Assembly (NCBI GenBank): GCA_026874595.1
Contig: JAPPUL010000069.1
Location: 1-64,000 of the forward strand
Source: Sipunculus nudus
Taxonomy: Eukaryota > Annelida > Sipuncula > Golfingiida > Sipunculidae
DNA length: 64,000 nt
Direction: 5' to 3'
Shown here: piece after piece, positions 28,304 to 37,683 of the stretch
Numbering within the stretch: the stretch's first letter is position 1
How the letters are laid out: every line of letters begins with the position of its first letter
Position numbers and translations under genes: made by a program
The notes under the pieces: generated by a model
The model's database searches: none
Seen by the model: the letters and a program-made list of their open reading frames with translations, nothing else
Told to the model about the DNA's origin: nothing

Positions 28304-29047
28304 ATGTTTAAATCTTTTATTCTGAACCTTTCTATTATTCAAATATATATTATTATGGGCTTTGGCTATTTACTAGTCATAATCTCATTCTTTACTCCCA
28401 TCGCTTTGTTCTCTGATTCTTATATGTTTTATCCTGAGTTGCAAATTGCTGCTTTTGTTTCCCGATTTATTCAAGATAACTTATTTAAACTGTTTACTTT
28501 GCCCATAATCATTTATCCATACTTCTTTACCATCGTTTTGCTACTCTTAAGCATTAACTCTATTAGAAATACATTATTTAACTTCTTCACTTTATCTTAT
28601 AACAAAATACTGCCTTATAAAACCTTAGCTTTTATTATTAGAGCTTTTAAGAAAATATTTGCACTAATTATCGCTTATCTACCCCTTGTCATAAACTTAA
28701 TCGTTTATACTTCTTTTTATCTTATGCCTATTAAACCTTTTAATATTGCTGCTTTTGGAGTTTTTATTCTCGCTTTCATGTTGTTTTCTAGCTCTTACAT
28801 AAAAGCAAAACGTCGTAAATACCATAGCCAGCAATTGCTTAGCTTCACCTTATTAGCTTTAGATTATGCTTTGCATAGCGTGCTCCTTGTTAGCATGACA
28901 ATTATTATATTATATGAACGAAATATTCTTATCTTACCATTTGCTTATCTTGCACTGCTAGGTTTTATTTTACTCTTTATTGGGCTTAGTATTATAGTTT
29001 ATAAAAAATATCTTGCTCTAACTAAGTTTTATAGTAATGCAACATAA
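28304..29047 (+). CDS. Multi-pass membrane protein, function unknown
   Basis: 247 residues with about six hydrophobic segments (two near residues 10-35, one near 65-85, two between 120 and 165, two between 180 and 235). Between them are short basic loops (KAKRRKYHSQQ). No family signature. No clear ribosome site before ATG 28304; an internal ATG at residue 18 is possible. Unlike its minus-strand neighbours it stands alone. Confidence 0.65.
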   Translation: MFKSFILNLSIIQIYIIMGFGYLLVIISFFTPIALFSDSYMFYPELQIAAFVSRFIQDNLFKLFTLPIIIYPYFFTIVLLLLSINSIRNTLFNFFTLSYNKILPYKTLAFIIRAFKKIFALIIAYLPLVINLIVYTSFYLMPIKPFNIAAFGVFILAFMLFSSSYIKAKRRKYHSQQLLSFTLLALDYALHSVLLVSMTIIILYERNILILPFAYLALLGFILLFIGLSIIVYKKYLALTKFYSNAT

Positions 29048-29155
29048 ATACTATTTTAAAAATCTGTTTTTAAAAAGACTAAACAGAGTTTTGCTCTTAT
29101 AATGATATGCTTTATACTAAAATCTCTTTTATGAACCAATTAGCTCGATGACAAT

Positions 29156-29429
29156 ATGAGATTAGGCATTGAGGCTGATAAACGTATTGTACCTCATTTC
29201 ATTTATTCCGGCATTGAGGTTTTGGCCGGTTCTTGTTTCCCTAAGTATGTGCGACTCTTATTAACACTGGGTGTGAACATGCAGATGATATGTCTTCCTA
29301 AAGGCTTTTTTAGATATTAACATCTCTTAAAAACAATATGAATAAAGCTTCTAACGCTTTGCCCATACTTACCGATTGGAAACTATCTCGTGAACCCAAT
29401 TCTAATAAAATTAAAACGCTCATTTGCTA
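29156..29429 (+). pseudogene. Possible decayed gene remnant
   Basis: A 54-residue frame from ATG 29156 (MRLGIEADKRIVPHFIYSGI onward) ends at TAA 29318. If the frame is changed near residue 41, reading continues through two stops into a second sensible piece (from ATG 29338, MNKASNALPILTDWKLSREP, to TAA 29427). This is compatible with a single degraded small gene. No family was recognised. Otherwise the 422-bp gap 29048-29469 holds nothing I can name. Confidence 0.35.
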
Positions 29430-29469
29430 ATTAGGTTTTACTTAGTTTGCCGTAGGCAGAAGAATTTAG

Positions 29470-30144
29470 TTATACCTTATGCCTTAAGAGCTTATCATGT
29501 GCCGCCTCAACAAATTGTTTGTAATCTTTACTCTTGAAAAAGGCACTACCCATTACAAATACATTTGCACCAAAAGACGCTACCTTCGCTATATTCTCAA
29601 GTGTAATCCCTCCGTCAACCTCTATCTCTACATCATCATAACCCTGTTTTATTAGCTCATTCTTTAACTCCGATATCTTTGGCAGCGCCTCCTCGATTAA
29701 CTTTTGACCACCAAAACCAGGCTCAACTAACATAACAAGTACCATATCAACAAGCCTAAGATAAGGATATAGCTTTTCTATAGGTGTTTTAGGCTTAACT
29801 GAAAGCCCAAACTTCTTACCATTTGCACGCACCCTCTCATATAAAGCATTTACATCTGATACCGCCTCTATATGATAGGTATATATATCACTTCCTGATG
29901 ACATGAAACTATCTATTGTTTTATATGGCTCTTCTATCATAAAATGAGTATCAAATGGGAGGTCTATATACCTTCGCATATCCTTTATGAACTTAGAACC
30001 AAAGGTTAGATTCGGTACAAAGTGATTATCCATAACATCAAAATGTATATAATCTACTTTTGCTTCTGAGAGTCTTATTAGCTCTTCTTTAAGCATTGAA
30101 AAATCTGATGAGAGTATTGATGGTGCTATTTTCATGCTTTTCAT
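29470..30144 (-). CDS. rpe: Ribulose-phosphate 3-epimerase
   Basis: 224 residues, normal size. It interconverts ribulose-5-phosphate and xylulose-5-phosphate in the pentose phosphate pathway. Motifs: IAPSILSSDFSML at the N-terminus, HFDVMDNHFVPNLTFG, LVMLVEPGFGGQKLIEE and VDGGITLENI with the catalytic Asp. It lies at the 3' end of a minus-strand group with the PASTA, fmt and def genes. ATG 30144 or, three codons later, ATG 30135 may be the start. Confidence 0.95.
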   Translation of the reverse strand: MKSMKIAPSILSSDFSMLKEELIRLSEAKVDYIHFDVMDNHFVPNLTFGSKFIKDMRRYIDLPFDTHFMIEEPYKTIDSFMSSGSDIYTYHIEAVSDVNALYERVRANGKKFGLSVKPKTPIEKLYPYLRLVDMVLVMLVEPGFGGQKLIEEALPKISELKNELIKQGYDDVEIEVDGGITLENIAKVASFGANVFVMGSAFFKSKDYKQFVEAAHDKLLRHKV

Positions 30145-30268
30145 TGTCCTCTCTTCTTTTTTATTATGTAGTTACTATCTTAGGTTTATTATATTTTTTG
30201 TTTACTTTAATTTGTTTACTTTCATAAAGCAGGTTTAGTGTAACTTTTGGTTTTAGGATTTAGAAACT

Positions 30269-31285
30269 CTATCTAGCTTCCTTATACTCTCTGCCATCAA
30301 GCAATACCTTCACTCTCTTACGTCCTTTACTCCGATAGGTGCGTACAACTTCATCTCCAAAATGCTTTTTGCCACTATATATTATTTCTAGCCCTCTATC
30401 TCCATCCACTTTTAGAGTTATTTCTACTAGATTACCCCTCTTATCCTTGAAAAATGGATGGGCCCTTGAAGGTATTCTAAAACGGGTTATATGATAATTT
30501 CTTATACCATCTCGCTTCATACCATAGGCATATACCCTAAAACCTATTTCTTCACCTCTATATAGTATCTCTCCCTTGCCTGCACTTTGACCTATTATCT
30601 TTCCATCATTTTTAGATGCCAGCGTCATAACGTTTTTTATATTTACAAGAAGTCCTTTATCCGAAAGATATCTTGACACCTTCTCAATGTGCTTCCCTAC
30701 ATAGTCTTCTACTAAAACTTCGTTCTTAATATAACCACTACTTATTAAGAAATCAACTTTTGTACCGTCCCTCACCACGCTATTTCCTACAGGATTATGA
30801 CTTATTACTAAGCCCTTAGACACCTTTTTACTCGGGCTTAGTAGAATATCACCTACAAGTAGTTTAGGTTTACTTTTATTTTTTGCTTTTAAAGTTATTA
30901 GTTCAAGCGCTTTTGAGAATTTAAGTTTCTTTAAATTTGGCATTATTTTAGGATTTGCCTTACTATAAGATACATAAAGCTTTATATTTTTTCCTTCCTT
31001 AAACTGTATATCTCGGGGTTCTGGATACTGCTTTATTACTGTATATAGACCATATTCTAAATTCTCTTTGGGGATTATTTGCAGTGTTAGTTTCTTATCA
31101 AGTGTCGCATTTAAGTTGTTTATTATCTGGCTTGCCTCAAGTATGTCCTTGCCCTCTAATAACGGAATCCGGATAAGCTCATCTTCTCCCACTACCATGA
31201 ATATGTGATATGCACTTACCGTTAGTAATAAAATTACTCCTATCAAAAATATTAATACTATTCGTAATATTCCTCTAAATAGCAT
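30269..31285 (-). CDS. Membrane-anchored PASTA-repeat protein without kinase domain
   Basis: 338 residues. One N-terminal membrane helix (residues 6-28), then three PASTA-like repeats of about 70 residues each (IPLLEGKDILEASQIINNL, then MPNLKKLKFSKALELI, then VEDYVGKHIEKVSRYLSD). PASTA domains sense muropeptides or bind cell-wall synthases; in Firmicutes they hang on a Ser/Thr kinase or PBP. Here neither is attached. A stand-alone PASTA protein next to fmt/def is a pattern I associate with spirochaetes. The C-terminal 80 residues are basic and of unknown role. Confidence 0.85.
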   Translation of the reverse strand: MLFRGILRIVLIFLIGVILLLTVSAYHIFMVVGEDELIRIPLLEGKDILEASQIINNLNATLDKKLTLQIIPKENLEYGLYTVIKQYPEPRDIQFKEGKNIKLYVSYSKANPKIMPNLKKLKFSKALELITLKAKNKSKPKLLVGDILLSPSKKVSKGLVISHNPVGNSVVRDGTKVDFLISSGYIKNEVLVEDYVGKHIEKVSRYLSDKGLLVNIKNVMTLASKNDGKIIGQSAGKGEILYRGEEIGFRVYAYGMKRDGIRNYHITRFRIPSRAHPFFKDKRGNLVEITLKVDGDRGLEIIYSGKKHFGDEVVRTYRSKGRKRVKVLLDGREYKEAR

Positions 31286-31379
31286 CTTACTTGCTGCTCT
31301 TTACTTTTAGTTCTATACTGCTTTACTACTGCTTTAGCGCTCTCTCCTTAGATAACACCTATATCCCTACTCTTTCTCA

Positions 31380-32327
31380 TTATATCCCTAATTTATTACC
31401 CAATGATAGCTTGTTCCCATTTAAAAACGTTTTATAGTCCATCGTTTTTTTACCCTCAGCTTGTAACTCCTCAATACATATTATCCCATCTCCTATCCGG
31501 ATTTGTATCCCCACATCTTTATCACTTTTTATAATCTCTCCTGCATCCCCTACACTCTCATCGCTTACATACTTTATCTTCTCTATTACTAGCTTTTTAC
31601 CTCTATAGTACGTGTAGCTCTTTGGCCATGCCTTATACGCACGTATTTGACAACTTAGTTCTTTATAGCTTGATGCCCAATTAATCTCTCCATCACTTTT
31701 TTTAAGCTTTTTACAGTAGGTCGCTTTACTCTCATCTTGCTTTACATAGCTTACTTCTCCTGATTTATAGCGATTCAATACCACATACAGGCACTTTGCT
31801 GACAATTTACTTAGTCTATTATTTAAACTTACGTAGTCCTCATCTTCCCCTATCTCAAGCTCCTCTTGGTGTATTATATCTCCTGCGTCAAGACGCTCCA
31901 CCATCCTTTGCGCTGTTATCCCCGTTTTTACCTCGCCTGACAACAAGGCACTTTGTATTGGAGATGCACCCCTATATAAAGGCAATAAGGATGCATGGAG
32001 ATTTACTGCATCATATTTTGCGATGCTAAGCACCTCTTTCGGCAAGATATACCCATAGGCGTTCACTATAACTAAATCTGGACCAAGCTCTTTTAGCTTT
32101 GATATCGTTAAATCGTCTTTAAAACTTTTCGGCTGGATACACTCTATTCCTTCTCTTTTCGCATATTCTTTTGGCTTTGGAATTAGCTCATCCTTTTTAC
32201 CTCGTCCGCCTCGTTTGTCAGGCCCTGTATATATACATACTAAATCACTACTCTCTCCAAGAAGCTCAAGCGTCGGCATCACGTACTCTGGGGTCCCCAT
32301 AAATACTGTCTTTAGATTTCCTTCCAT
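31380..32327 (-). CDS. fmt: Methionyl-tRNA formyltransferase
   Basis: 315 residues. It formylates Met-tRNA(fMet) using 10-formyl-THF. Motifs: FMGTPEYVMPTLELL, the catalytic loop with VNLHASLLPLYRGASPIQ (Asn/His), and TGITAQRMVERLDAGDII with the Asp. The C-terminal OB domain carries KAWPKSYTYYRGKKLVI. It begins 4 bp after the def stop, a near-universal pairing with peptide deformylase. Confidence 0.97.
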   Translation of the reverse strand: MEGNLKTVFMGTPEYVMPTLELLGESSDLVCIYTGPDKRGGRGKKDELIPKPKEYAKREGIECIQPKSFKDDLTISKLKELGPDLVIVNAYGYILPKEVLSIAKYDAVNLHASLLPLYRGASPIQSALLSGEVKTGITAQRMVERLDAGDIIHQEELEIGEDEDYVSLNNRLSKLSAKCLYVVLNRYKSGEVSYVKQDESKATYCKKLKKSDGEINWASSYKELSCQIRAYKAWPKSYTYYRGKKLVIEKIKYVSDESVGDAGEIIKSDKDVGIQIRIGDGIICIEELQAEGKKTMDYKTFLNGNKLSLGNKLGI

Positions 32328-32331
32328 CTAA

Positions 32332-32856
32332 TTACTTTATATATATCTCCTCAGACCCTTGCCCTGTATACTTCTTTCGCAGTTTCTTTAACTTCTTTCC
32401 TATCCGCTTCTTCTCCATACTCTCAAGTCGGTCTATAAACAATATCCCATCCAGGTGATCTATCTCGTGTTGTATCGCTCGTGATAAAAGTCCTTCCGCT
32501 TCAAAACTTAGCTTTTCTCCTTGCCCATTATACCCCTCCACCTTTATATACTTTTTACGCTCTACCTGCGCATATAAATCCGGTACGGATAAACAGCCCT
32601 CAAGCCCTTCTTCCTTAATATCACTACCTGACAATATAACCGGATTAATCAAATCTAGCCGACCAGAACCATCACATAAATCTATTACTACAAGCCTTTT
32701 ATCAAGCCCTACTTGAGTCCCTGCAAGCCCTATCCCTCCCTCTTTTAACATAGTTGCATACATCATATCTAGTTCTTCTCTTGTCTCCTTATCAATGTTT
32801 TTTACCTCTTGTGCACGCTTTGTTAGAAACATATTTCCATATTTTAATACTTCCAA
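32332..32856 (-). CDS. def: Peptide deformylase
   Basis: 174 residues. All three metal-enzyme motifs are present: GIGLAGTQVG (motif I), EGCLSVPD (motif II, metal-ligand Cys) and QHEIDHLDG (motif III, two His and the catalytic Glu). It removes the formyl group from nascent proteins. It lies immediately upstream of fmt. Confidence 0.97.
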   Translation of the reverse strand: MEVLKYGNMFLTKRAQEVKNIDKETREELDMMYATMLKEGGIGLAGTQVGLDKRLVVIDLCDGSGRLDLINPVILSGSDIKEEGLEGCLSVPDLYAQVERKKYIKVEGYNGQGEKLSFEAEGLLSRAIQHEIDHLDGILFIDRLESMEKKRIGKKLKKLRKKYTGQGSEEIYIK

Positions 32857-33020
32857 TAATATATCTCTCCTTTCTACTTTATATTTATTCGCTTTATTTA
32901 TATCTTTACCTTAACTTTATATAACACTACATATATCCCTTTATTCATCTCCTTAAAAATAATAATACTCTCTTCATAAAAGTAACACTTTCTAAGGTGA
33001 ATATATGCCACATTAGATTA

Positions 33021-35024
33021 TTACATTAGATTATTACTATCTACATCTATCTCTATATATACTCCTCTTATTTGCTTTATTCCTTTTGCCGCTTTTGCTA
33101 CATCGTTTAAATATGTTTGTCTTTTACTCTTTAATATTATTTGCCATCTAAAGTTATTATTTATCTTTCCCATAGGCGCAACAGAAGGTCCAAGCATTTT
33201 AATTGCATCTTTTTCCTTTCTACTGCTTAATATACCCTTTATATAGCTTGACAATACTTCTGAGTGCTTTATTACCTTTTCTTCATCACGGCCGCGTATT
33301 ACGTACCTTAGAATTCGGCTGTAGGGTGGATAAAAAAACTTTTCTCTATCTTTTATCTCTTTTTCGTAAAAGCCTATATAATCTTGCTTCTTTGCACTTT
33401 GCATTACATGATTCTCAGGTATATATGTTTGAATTATGACCTCACCTTTTATATCTCCTCTGCCGCTTCGCCCTATTAGTTGAGTTATTAACGAGAATGT
33501 CCTTTCTGATGCCCTGAAATCAGGAAAGTTTAAACTCTCATCTGCTAGTAATATTCCTACTAAGGTAACATTTGGGAAATGTAAACCCTTCGCTACCATC
33601 TGAGTCCCAATCAATATATCAATCCGCTTCGCCTTAACATCGTTTAATATCTTCTCATGCCCAGAAGCCCCTCGGGTACTATCTAAATCTAATCTAGCTA
33701 TACGTGCACCTCTAAATATGCTCTTTAGAGTCTCAACCACTTTTTGTGTTCCGTAACCAAGCATAGTTATATTCGTACTATTACAAGAAGCACAGTTTGT
33801 TATTCCTTTACTATAAGCACAATAATGGCATAACATCTTATTACTATGTTTATGATAGGTTAAACTAATATCACAGTTAGGGCAGCTTAAACTATATCCA
33901 CACTCCTTACACATTAAAACCGGGGAATGCCCTCTCTTATTTAAGAATATGATGGTTTGCTCGCCCTTTGATAGTCGTTCATTGATTTTTCGCATAAGTA
34001 AAGCACTTATGAAGGATTTTGTCTTCTGGCTTTTCATATCAACAAATTCCACATTTTGAGTCTTATGTGAAGAGTGTCTTTCTTTAAGATGTATTAACTC
34101 AATGTTTTTGTTTATTGCATGATAATAAGTTTCTATTGAAGGAGTTGCACTACCTAATACTAAAGGTATTTTAGTAGTTTGAGCAATTTTAAATGCAACT
34201 TGACGGGCATGGTATCGGGGAGTATCCTGAGATTTGTAATAAGCCTCATGTTCTTCATCTATTATAATAACTCCTAGCTTACTAGGTTCTACTGAGAATA
34301 TCGCACTACGTGCACCAAGTATTATATCAATCTTATTCTCTTTGATCTTACGCCAGTTTAAATATCGTATAGAAGCACCAATACGTGAGTGTAAAACTGC
34401 TATCCTATCTTTATCAAAGGAACTTTTAAAGTTATCAATAAGTTGTGGCGTTAGCGCTATCTCAGGAACTAGTATAAGCGCCTGTTTACCTTTCTCAATT
34501 ACTTGTTTGGCTATATATTTATAAACTTCAGTTTTCCCAGACCCTGTAACCCCCAAAAGTAAATAAGGAATAAAAGAAGACTTCTCTATTGACTCAATCA
34601 CCCTTTTTAAGGCCATAGCCTGCTCATGGTTAAGCTTATGAAAACCATTACCATCAAGACACTCTTCCTTTATCTTAGTATCATCTTCTTTGTTTTGCTT
34701 TTTTTTCTTAAGCTTTACTATTTTAGGAGAAAATAAAGCCACCGCCTCACCAAGTGAACAAAGGTAATAGGAGCAAATCCATCGAGCCAAATCTAGAGAA
34801 ACTTCATTAAAACAAGGTATGTCATCAAGAAGCTCAATAAGGTCTTTACATTCAAAACGTGGTTTATCATTATGTTCATTAACAACAAAAGCCTTAACGT
34901 TTTTGTTTTTAAAAGGTACTAAAACACATTTACCAAAAAGGTTTTCGTTAAGCATATGTGTTGGGATTTTATAAGTAAAAGCATCTAAAGGGAGATTCAA
35001 TACTACATCAACATAGGTATGCAT
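33021..35024 (-). CDS. priA: Primosomal protein N' (replication restart helicase)
   Basis: 667 residues. N-terminal 3'-end binding domain, then helicase: Walker A GVTGSGKT near residue 163, DEEH box near 255, and an intervening zinc-binding region with paired cysteine knuckles (CKECGYSLSCPNCDISL, CHYCAYSKGITNCASC). Motif VI appears as QLIGRSGRGDIKG. PriA rebuilds replication forks at branched DNA. It heads the minus-strand def/fmt group, separated by about 160 bp. Confidence 0.97.
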   Translation of the reverse strand: MHTYVDVVLNLPLDAFTYKIPTHMLNENLFGKCVLVPFKNKNVKAFVVNEHNDKPRFECKDLIELLDDIPCFNEVSLDLARWICSYYLCSLGEAVALFSPKIVKLKKKKQNKEDDTKIKEECLDGNGFHKLNHEQAMALKRVIESIEKSSFIPYLLLGVTGSGKTEVYKYIAKQVIEKGKQALILVPEIALTPQLIDNFKSSFDKDRIAVLHSRIGASIRYLNWRKIKENKIDIILGARSAIFSVEPSKLGVIIIDEEHEAYYKSQDTPRYHARQVAFKIAQTTKIPLVLGSATPSIETYYHAINKNIELIHLKERHSSHKTQNVEFVDMKSQKTKSFISALLMRKINERLSKGEQTIIFLNKRGHSPVLMCKECGYSLSCPNCDISLTYHKHSNKMLCHYCAYSKGITNCASCNSTNITMLGYGTQKVVETLKSIFRGARIARLDLDSTRGASGHEKILNDVKAKRIDILIGTQMVAKGLHFPNVTLVGILLADESLNFPDFRASERTFSLITQLIGRSGRGDIKGEVIIQTYIPENHVMQSAKKQDYIGFYEKEIKDREKFFYPPYSRILRYVIRGRDEEKVIKHSEVLSSYIKGILSSRKEKDAIKMLGPSVAPMGKINNNFRWQIILKSKRQTYLNDVAKAAKGIKQIRGVYIEIDVDSNNLM

Positions 35025-35063
35025 TGTACGTGATATATAAGGTTACAGGTTTTATTAGAGTAA

Positions 35064-35402
35064 TTAAGTTAATCTATCGGTTTTGGCAGCAAATATAAAA
35101 TCACTTTCGCTAAGACCGTCGATTTTATGAGTCCATAAACTTATCTTAACATATCCCCATCCGAGGTTAATGTCAGGATGGTGTCCTTCAGCTTCAGCAA
35201 GGCATCCAACTTTATTAGTAAAATCCAAAGCTTCTTTAAAGTCGGCAAAGGAATATTCTTTTTCGATATGATGCTCATCAAAAAGCCTCCATCCTCCATC
35301 AAGCTTTTTATACAAATCCTTAAGAGGCTTATCCTTAAGCGGAGCAACTCCGCCCTGACAAGGCACACATTTTTTATCAGCAAGACTATATTCAGAATCC
35401 AT
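35064..35402 (-). CDS. Pterin-4a-carbinolamine dehydratase-like protein
   Basis: 112 residues. The family motif is seen in EAEGHHPDINLGWGYVKI followed by SLWTHKIDGLSESD. The enzyme dehydrates the 4a-carbinolamine formed by aromatic amino acid hydroxylases; in bacteria without a hydroxylase its role is uncertain. No phenylalanine hydroxylase gene is nearby. The N-terminus has a small CxxC (KKCVPC) not needed by the fold. Confidence 0.88.
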   Translation of the reverse strand: MDSEYSLADKKCVPCQGGVAPLKDKPLKDLYKKLDGGWRLFDEHHIEKEYSFADFKEALDFTNKVGCLAEAEGHHPDINLGWGYVKISLWTHKIDGLSESDFIFAAKTDRLT

Positions 35403-35511
35403 AATAAAAATCCTTTATCTTTAAGTACTCAAAAATATCTATTATGAAAAGATAGTAGTAAGAGCATATTAAATCAAGTCTTTACAAGTTTTATTATTCT
35501 ATAACAAAACA

Positions 35512-35939
35512 GTGGTTAAAAATGCTTTGTTGAGCTATTCTTTCTTTATATTTTTAGATTATTAAGGAGAGAGATTAATGAGATATTTAACTCTTTTGTT
35601 ATTGCTATTAGTTTTAATTAGCTGTGTAGAGTTTAAGAGTAGTGAGACTAAGTGGACAAGTCGTTCAGGGCATCAAGTAGTTGTAAGGGACGGGGCATTC
35701 TATTTATTTGGTGGGTCTGATGGTGCTCCTAAGAACGACGTATGGAGTTTTAGGCTAAGATTAAGGTCCTCTGATTAAATGGCGCTCTTTTTAACCTCTT
35801 AAAAATCAAATAATCCATAAACAGGTGGTTAAAAATGCTTTGTTGAGCTATTCTTTCTTTATATTTTTAGATTATTAAGGAGAGAGATTAATGAGATATT
35901 TAACTCTTTTGTTATTGCTATTAGTTTTAATTAGCTGTG
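35512..35939 (+). repeat. 115-bp duplicated 5' block of two truncated kelch genes
   Basis: Bases 35512-35626 recur, essentially identical, at 35825-35939 (offset 313). Each contains a TTAAAA-type upstream element, the AGGAGAGAG ribosome site, and the signal peptide to the lipobox cysteine. The two downstream genes differ after the cysteine, so the promoter and signal cassette was copied as a unit. Confidence 0.92.
35578..35778 (+). CDS. Truncated kelch lipoprotein, one blade
   Basis: 66 residues: a leucine-rich signal peptide with lipobox LISC (Cys16), then one kelch motif (SGHQVVVRDGAFYLFGG ... KNDVW), then a short unrelated tail. Full-length relatives in the array have six blades. It cannot form a propeller alone, so it is either a remnant or a donor of sequence. 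The AAGGAGAGAG ribosome site at about 35562 is intact, so it may still be translated. Confidence 0.7.
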   Translation: MRYLTLLLLLLVLISCVEFKSSETKWTSRSGHQVVVRDGAFYLFGGSDGAPKNDVWSFRLRLRSSD

Positions 35940-36343
35940 GAAGTGCCTTAACAAACCTCGAAGGGCAATGAGGGGCTGGAGGACAAAGAGAAGAAGGAGG
36001 GGTTGGAGGAGGAGAAGATAGCGAAGCTGAGTGGCGCCTATTGTCAGGCGATGTTGACGGCCCTAAAGGAATAAAATGCTCAGCTCGTAGTGCTCATCAA
36101 GTAGTCGTAAAAGACAATACTTTCTATCTATTTGGCGGGACTGGTCCTAATTCTTACAAGAATGACGTATGGAGCTCAAGCGATGTAGTAAGTTGGACAG
36201 AAGTCTCAGCAGGAGGAGCAGCAAGCGAGAGCCAATGGTCAGAACGAGAAGAACATCAAGTAATCTTAAAAGATAGTAATTTCTTTATTTTTGGTGGTTG
36301 GCGCAATCAGAATAACCTGAATGACGTATGGGTATACAAATAA
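35891..36343 (+). pseudogene. Two-blade kelch lipoprotein with in-frame TGA
   Basis: The frame from ATG 35891 gives signal peptide and lipobox (LISC), then ten further residues and TGA at 35969-35971. Beyond it the same frame stays open through a Gly/Glu-rich linker and two kelch blades to TAA 36341. A one-base change (GGA to TGA in a GGGCA-GGA context) explains the stop. The rest of the window uses TGG for Trp and TGA as stop, so recoding is unlikely. Confidence 0.8.
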
Positions 36344-36352
36344 AGCTTATAA

Positions 36353-36400
36353 TGTTCTCTTTGATATTTAATTGATATTTAATTGATATTTAAGGGAACA
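36353..36400 (+). terminator. Stem-loop after two-blade kelch gene
   Basis: TGTTCTCTT (36353-36361) pairs with AAGGGAACA (36392-36400) over nine bases with one G-U. The loop contains three tandem copies of an 11-bp unit (TTGATATTTAA-like). It is a variant of the hairpin found after the other array genes. Confidence 0.55.
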
Positions 36401-36452
36401 TATACTTGAGCTTATATCTCTCTCCTCCTACAAATCAAACAATTATAAAAAG

Positions 36453-36495
36453 AGTAGTTTAAAAAAGCTCTTAAGGTGTGTTTATAGGTATAAAT
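36453..36495 (+). promoter_or_regulatory. Conserved upstream element of kelch gene
   Basis: TTTAAAA-GCTC (36458-36470) followed by GTGTTTATAGGTATAAAT (36478-36495). The TATAAAT would serve as an extended -10 about 26 bp before the ATG. Closely similar blocks precede the genes at 37684, 39047 and 40280, which is the main support. Confidence 0.5.
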
Positions 36496-36520
36496 ACGAA
36501 CTAGTTAAGGGGCGTTTAAT

Positions 36521-37540
36521 ATGGACACATTAAGATTAAAGAAGAGTTTATATATAGTATTTTTCATAATGGTAGTTGTTGGTTTTAGTGCCTTTATAGG
36601 ATTTAGTGCATGTACTAAAGACATTCCAGGCTCACTTGGGATTGGAGACGGAGGAGGCGATACAATAACCTATTCTTGGACAAAGCTAAAAGAGAATGTG
36701 GAATGGAGCGCCCGTAAAAATCATCCAACACTTCTAAAAGTGGATAAATTTTATCTTTTTGGCGGAAATGACGGTTCTTATAAAAACGACGTATGGAGCT
36801 CAAGCGATGGAGCAAGCTGGACCCAAGTGACAAACAGTGCGCCATGGGCAGCCCGTTCTGGCCATCAAGTGGTATTAAAGGGGGATTCTTTTTTTATTTT
36901 TGGCGGGAAGGTTGGTTCTAGTACATACAAAAACGATGTATGGAGCTCAAGCGATGGAGAGACATGGACAAAGGTAATAGAGAATGCCGCATGGACCGCC
37001 CGTACAGCGCATCAAGTAGTATTAAAGGGGGATTCTTTTTATCTTTTTGGCGGAAATGACGGTTCTTATAAAAACGATGTATGGAGCTCAAGCGATGGAG
37101 AGACATGGACAAAGGTAATAGAGAATGCCGCATGGACCGCCCGTACAGCTCATCAAGTAGTATTAAAGGGGGATTCTTTTTATCTTTTTGGCGGGAAGGT
37201 TGGTTCTAGTACATACAAAAACGATGTATGGAGCTCAAACGATGGAGAGACATGGACAAAGGTAATAGAGAATGCCGCCTGGACAGCCCGTAGAAATCAC
37301 GAAGCGGTATTAAAAGGAGATGAGTTTTTTATTTTTGGCGGGAAGGTTGGTACAAATAATTTAAACGACGTATGGAGCTCAAGAGATGGCGCTACTTGGG
37401 AAGAACTAACGGCGAGTGCGCCATGGTCAGTCCGTCAGGGACATGCAATAGTCTTAAAGGGAGAAGACATCTTTCTTTTTGGAGGGACTATAGATGGTAC
37501 AAATAACTTAAACGACGTCTGGGTGTACAGGAGAGACTAA
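36521..37540 (+). CDS. Six-blade kelch-propeller lipoprotein
   Basis: 339 residues. Residues 1-31 are a signal peptide with lipobox FSAC, so it is a lipid-anchored envelope protein. The mature part holds six kelch repeats of 47-51 residues, each with HxVVLKGxxFYLFGG followed by KNDVWSSSDGxxW. That is the right number for a closed six-blade propeller. Blades 2-4 are near-identical at the DNA level (units of 141 and 147 bp in 36900-37290). The ligand is unknown; kelch propellers mostly bind proteins or carbohydrate. A GGGG ribosome site precedes ATG 36521. Confidence 0.88.
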   Translation: MDTLRLKKSLYIVFFIMVVVGFSAFIGFSACTKDIPGSLGIGDGGGDTITYSWTKLKENVEWSARKNHPTLLKVDKFYLFGGNDGSYKNDVWSSSDGASWTQVTNSAPWAARSGHQVVLKGDSFFIFGGKVGSSTYKNDVWSSSDGETWTKVIENAAWTARTAHQVVLKGDSFYLFGGNDGSYKNDVWSSSDGETWTKVIENAAWTARTAHQVVLKGDSFYLFGGKVGSSTYKNDVWSSNDGETWTKVIENAAWTARRNHEAVLKGDEFFIFGGKVGTNNLNDVWSSRDGATWEELTASAPWSVRQGHAIVLKGEDIFLFGGTIDGTNNLNDVWVYRRD

Positions 37541-37623
37541 GTTTATGGTCCTGCTTTATAGGAGGCATTAATTTGTCCTCTTACAAGTCCTTTTAATAAA
37601 TAAATAATTCATAAAAATAATAG

Positions 37624-37660
37624 TTTAAAAGCTCTTATAGCTGTGTTTATAGGTATAAAT
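37624..37660 (+). promoter_or_regulatory. Conserved upstream element of kelch gene
   Basis: TTTAAAAGCTCTTATAG then CTGTGTTTATAGG and TATAAAT at 37654-37660, 24 bp before ATG 37684. Nearly identical to the block at 36453-36495. Confidence 0.5.
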
Positions 37661-37683
37661 AATAGATCTTAGGGAGTGTTTAT

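Noticed and set aside
35969-35971. TGA read as Trp or Sec
   Set aside because: prfB has a UGA frameshift site and full-length RF2, other genes use TGG for Trp, and no SECIS-like structure was seen.
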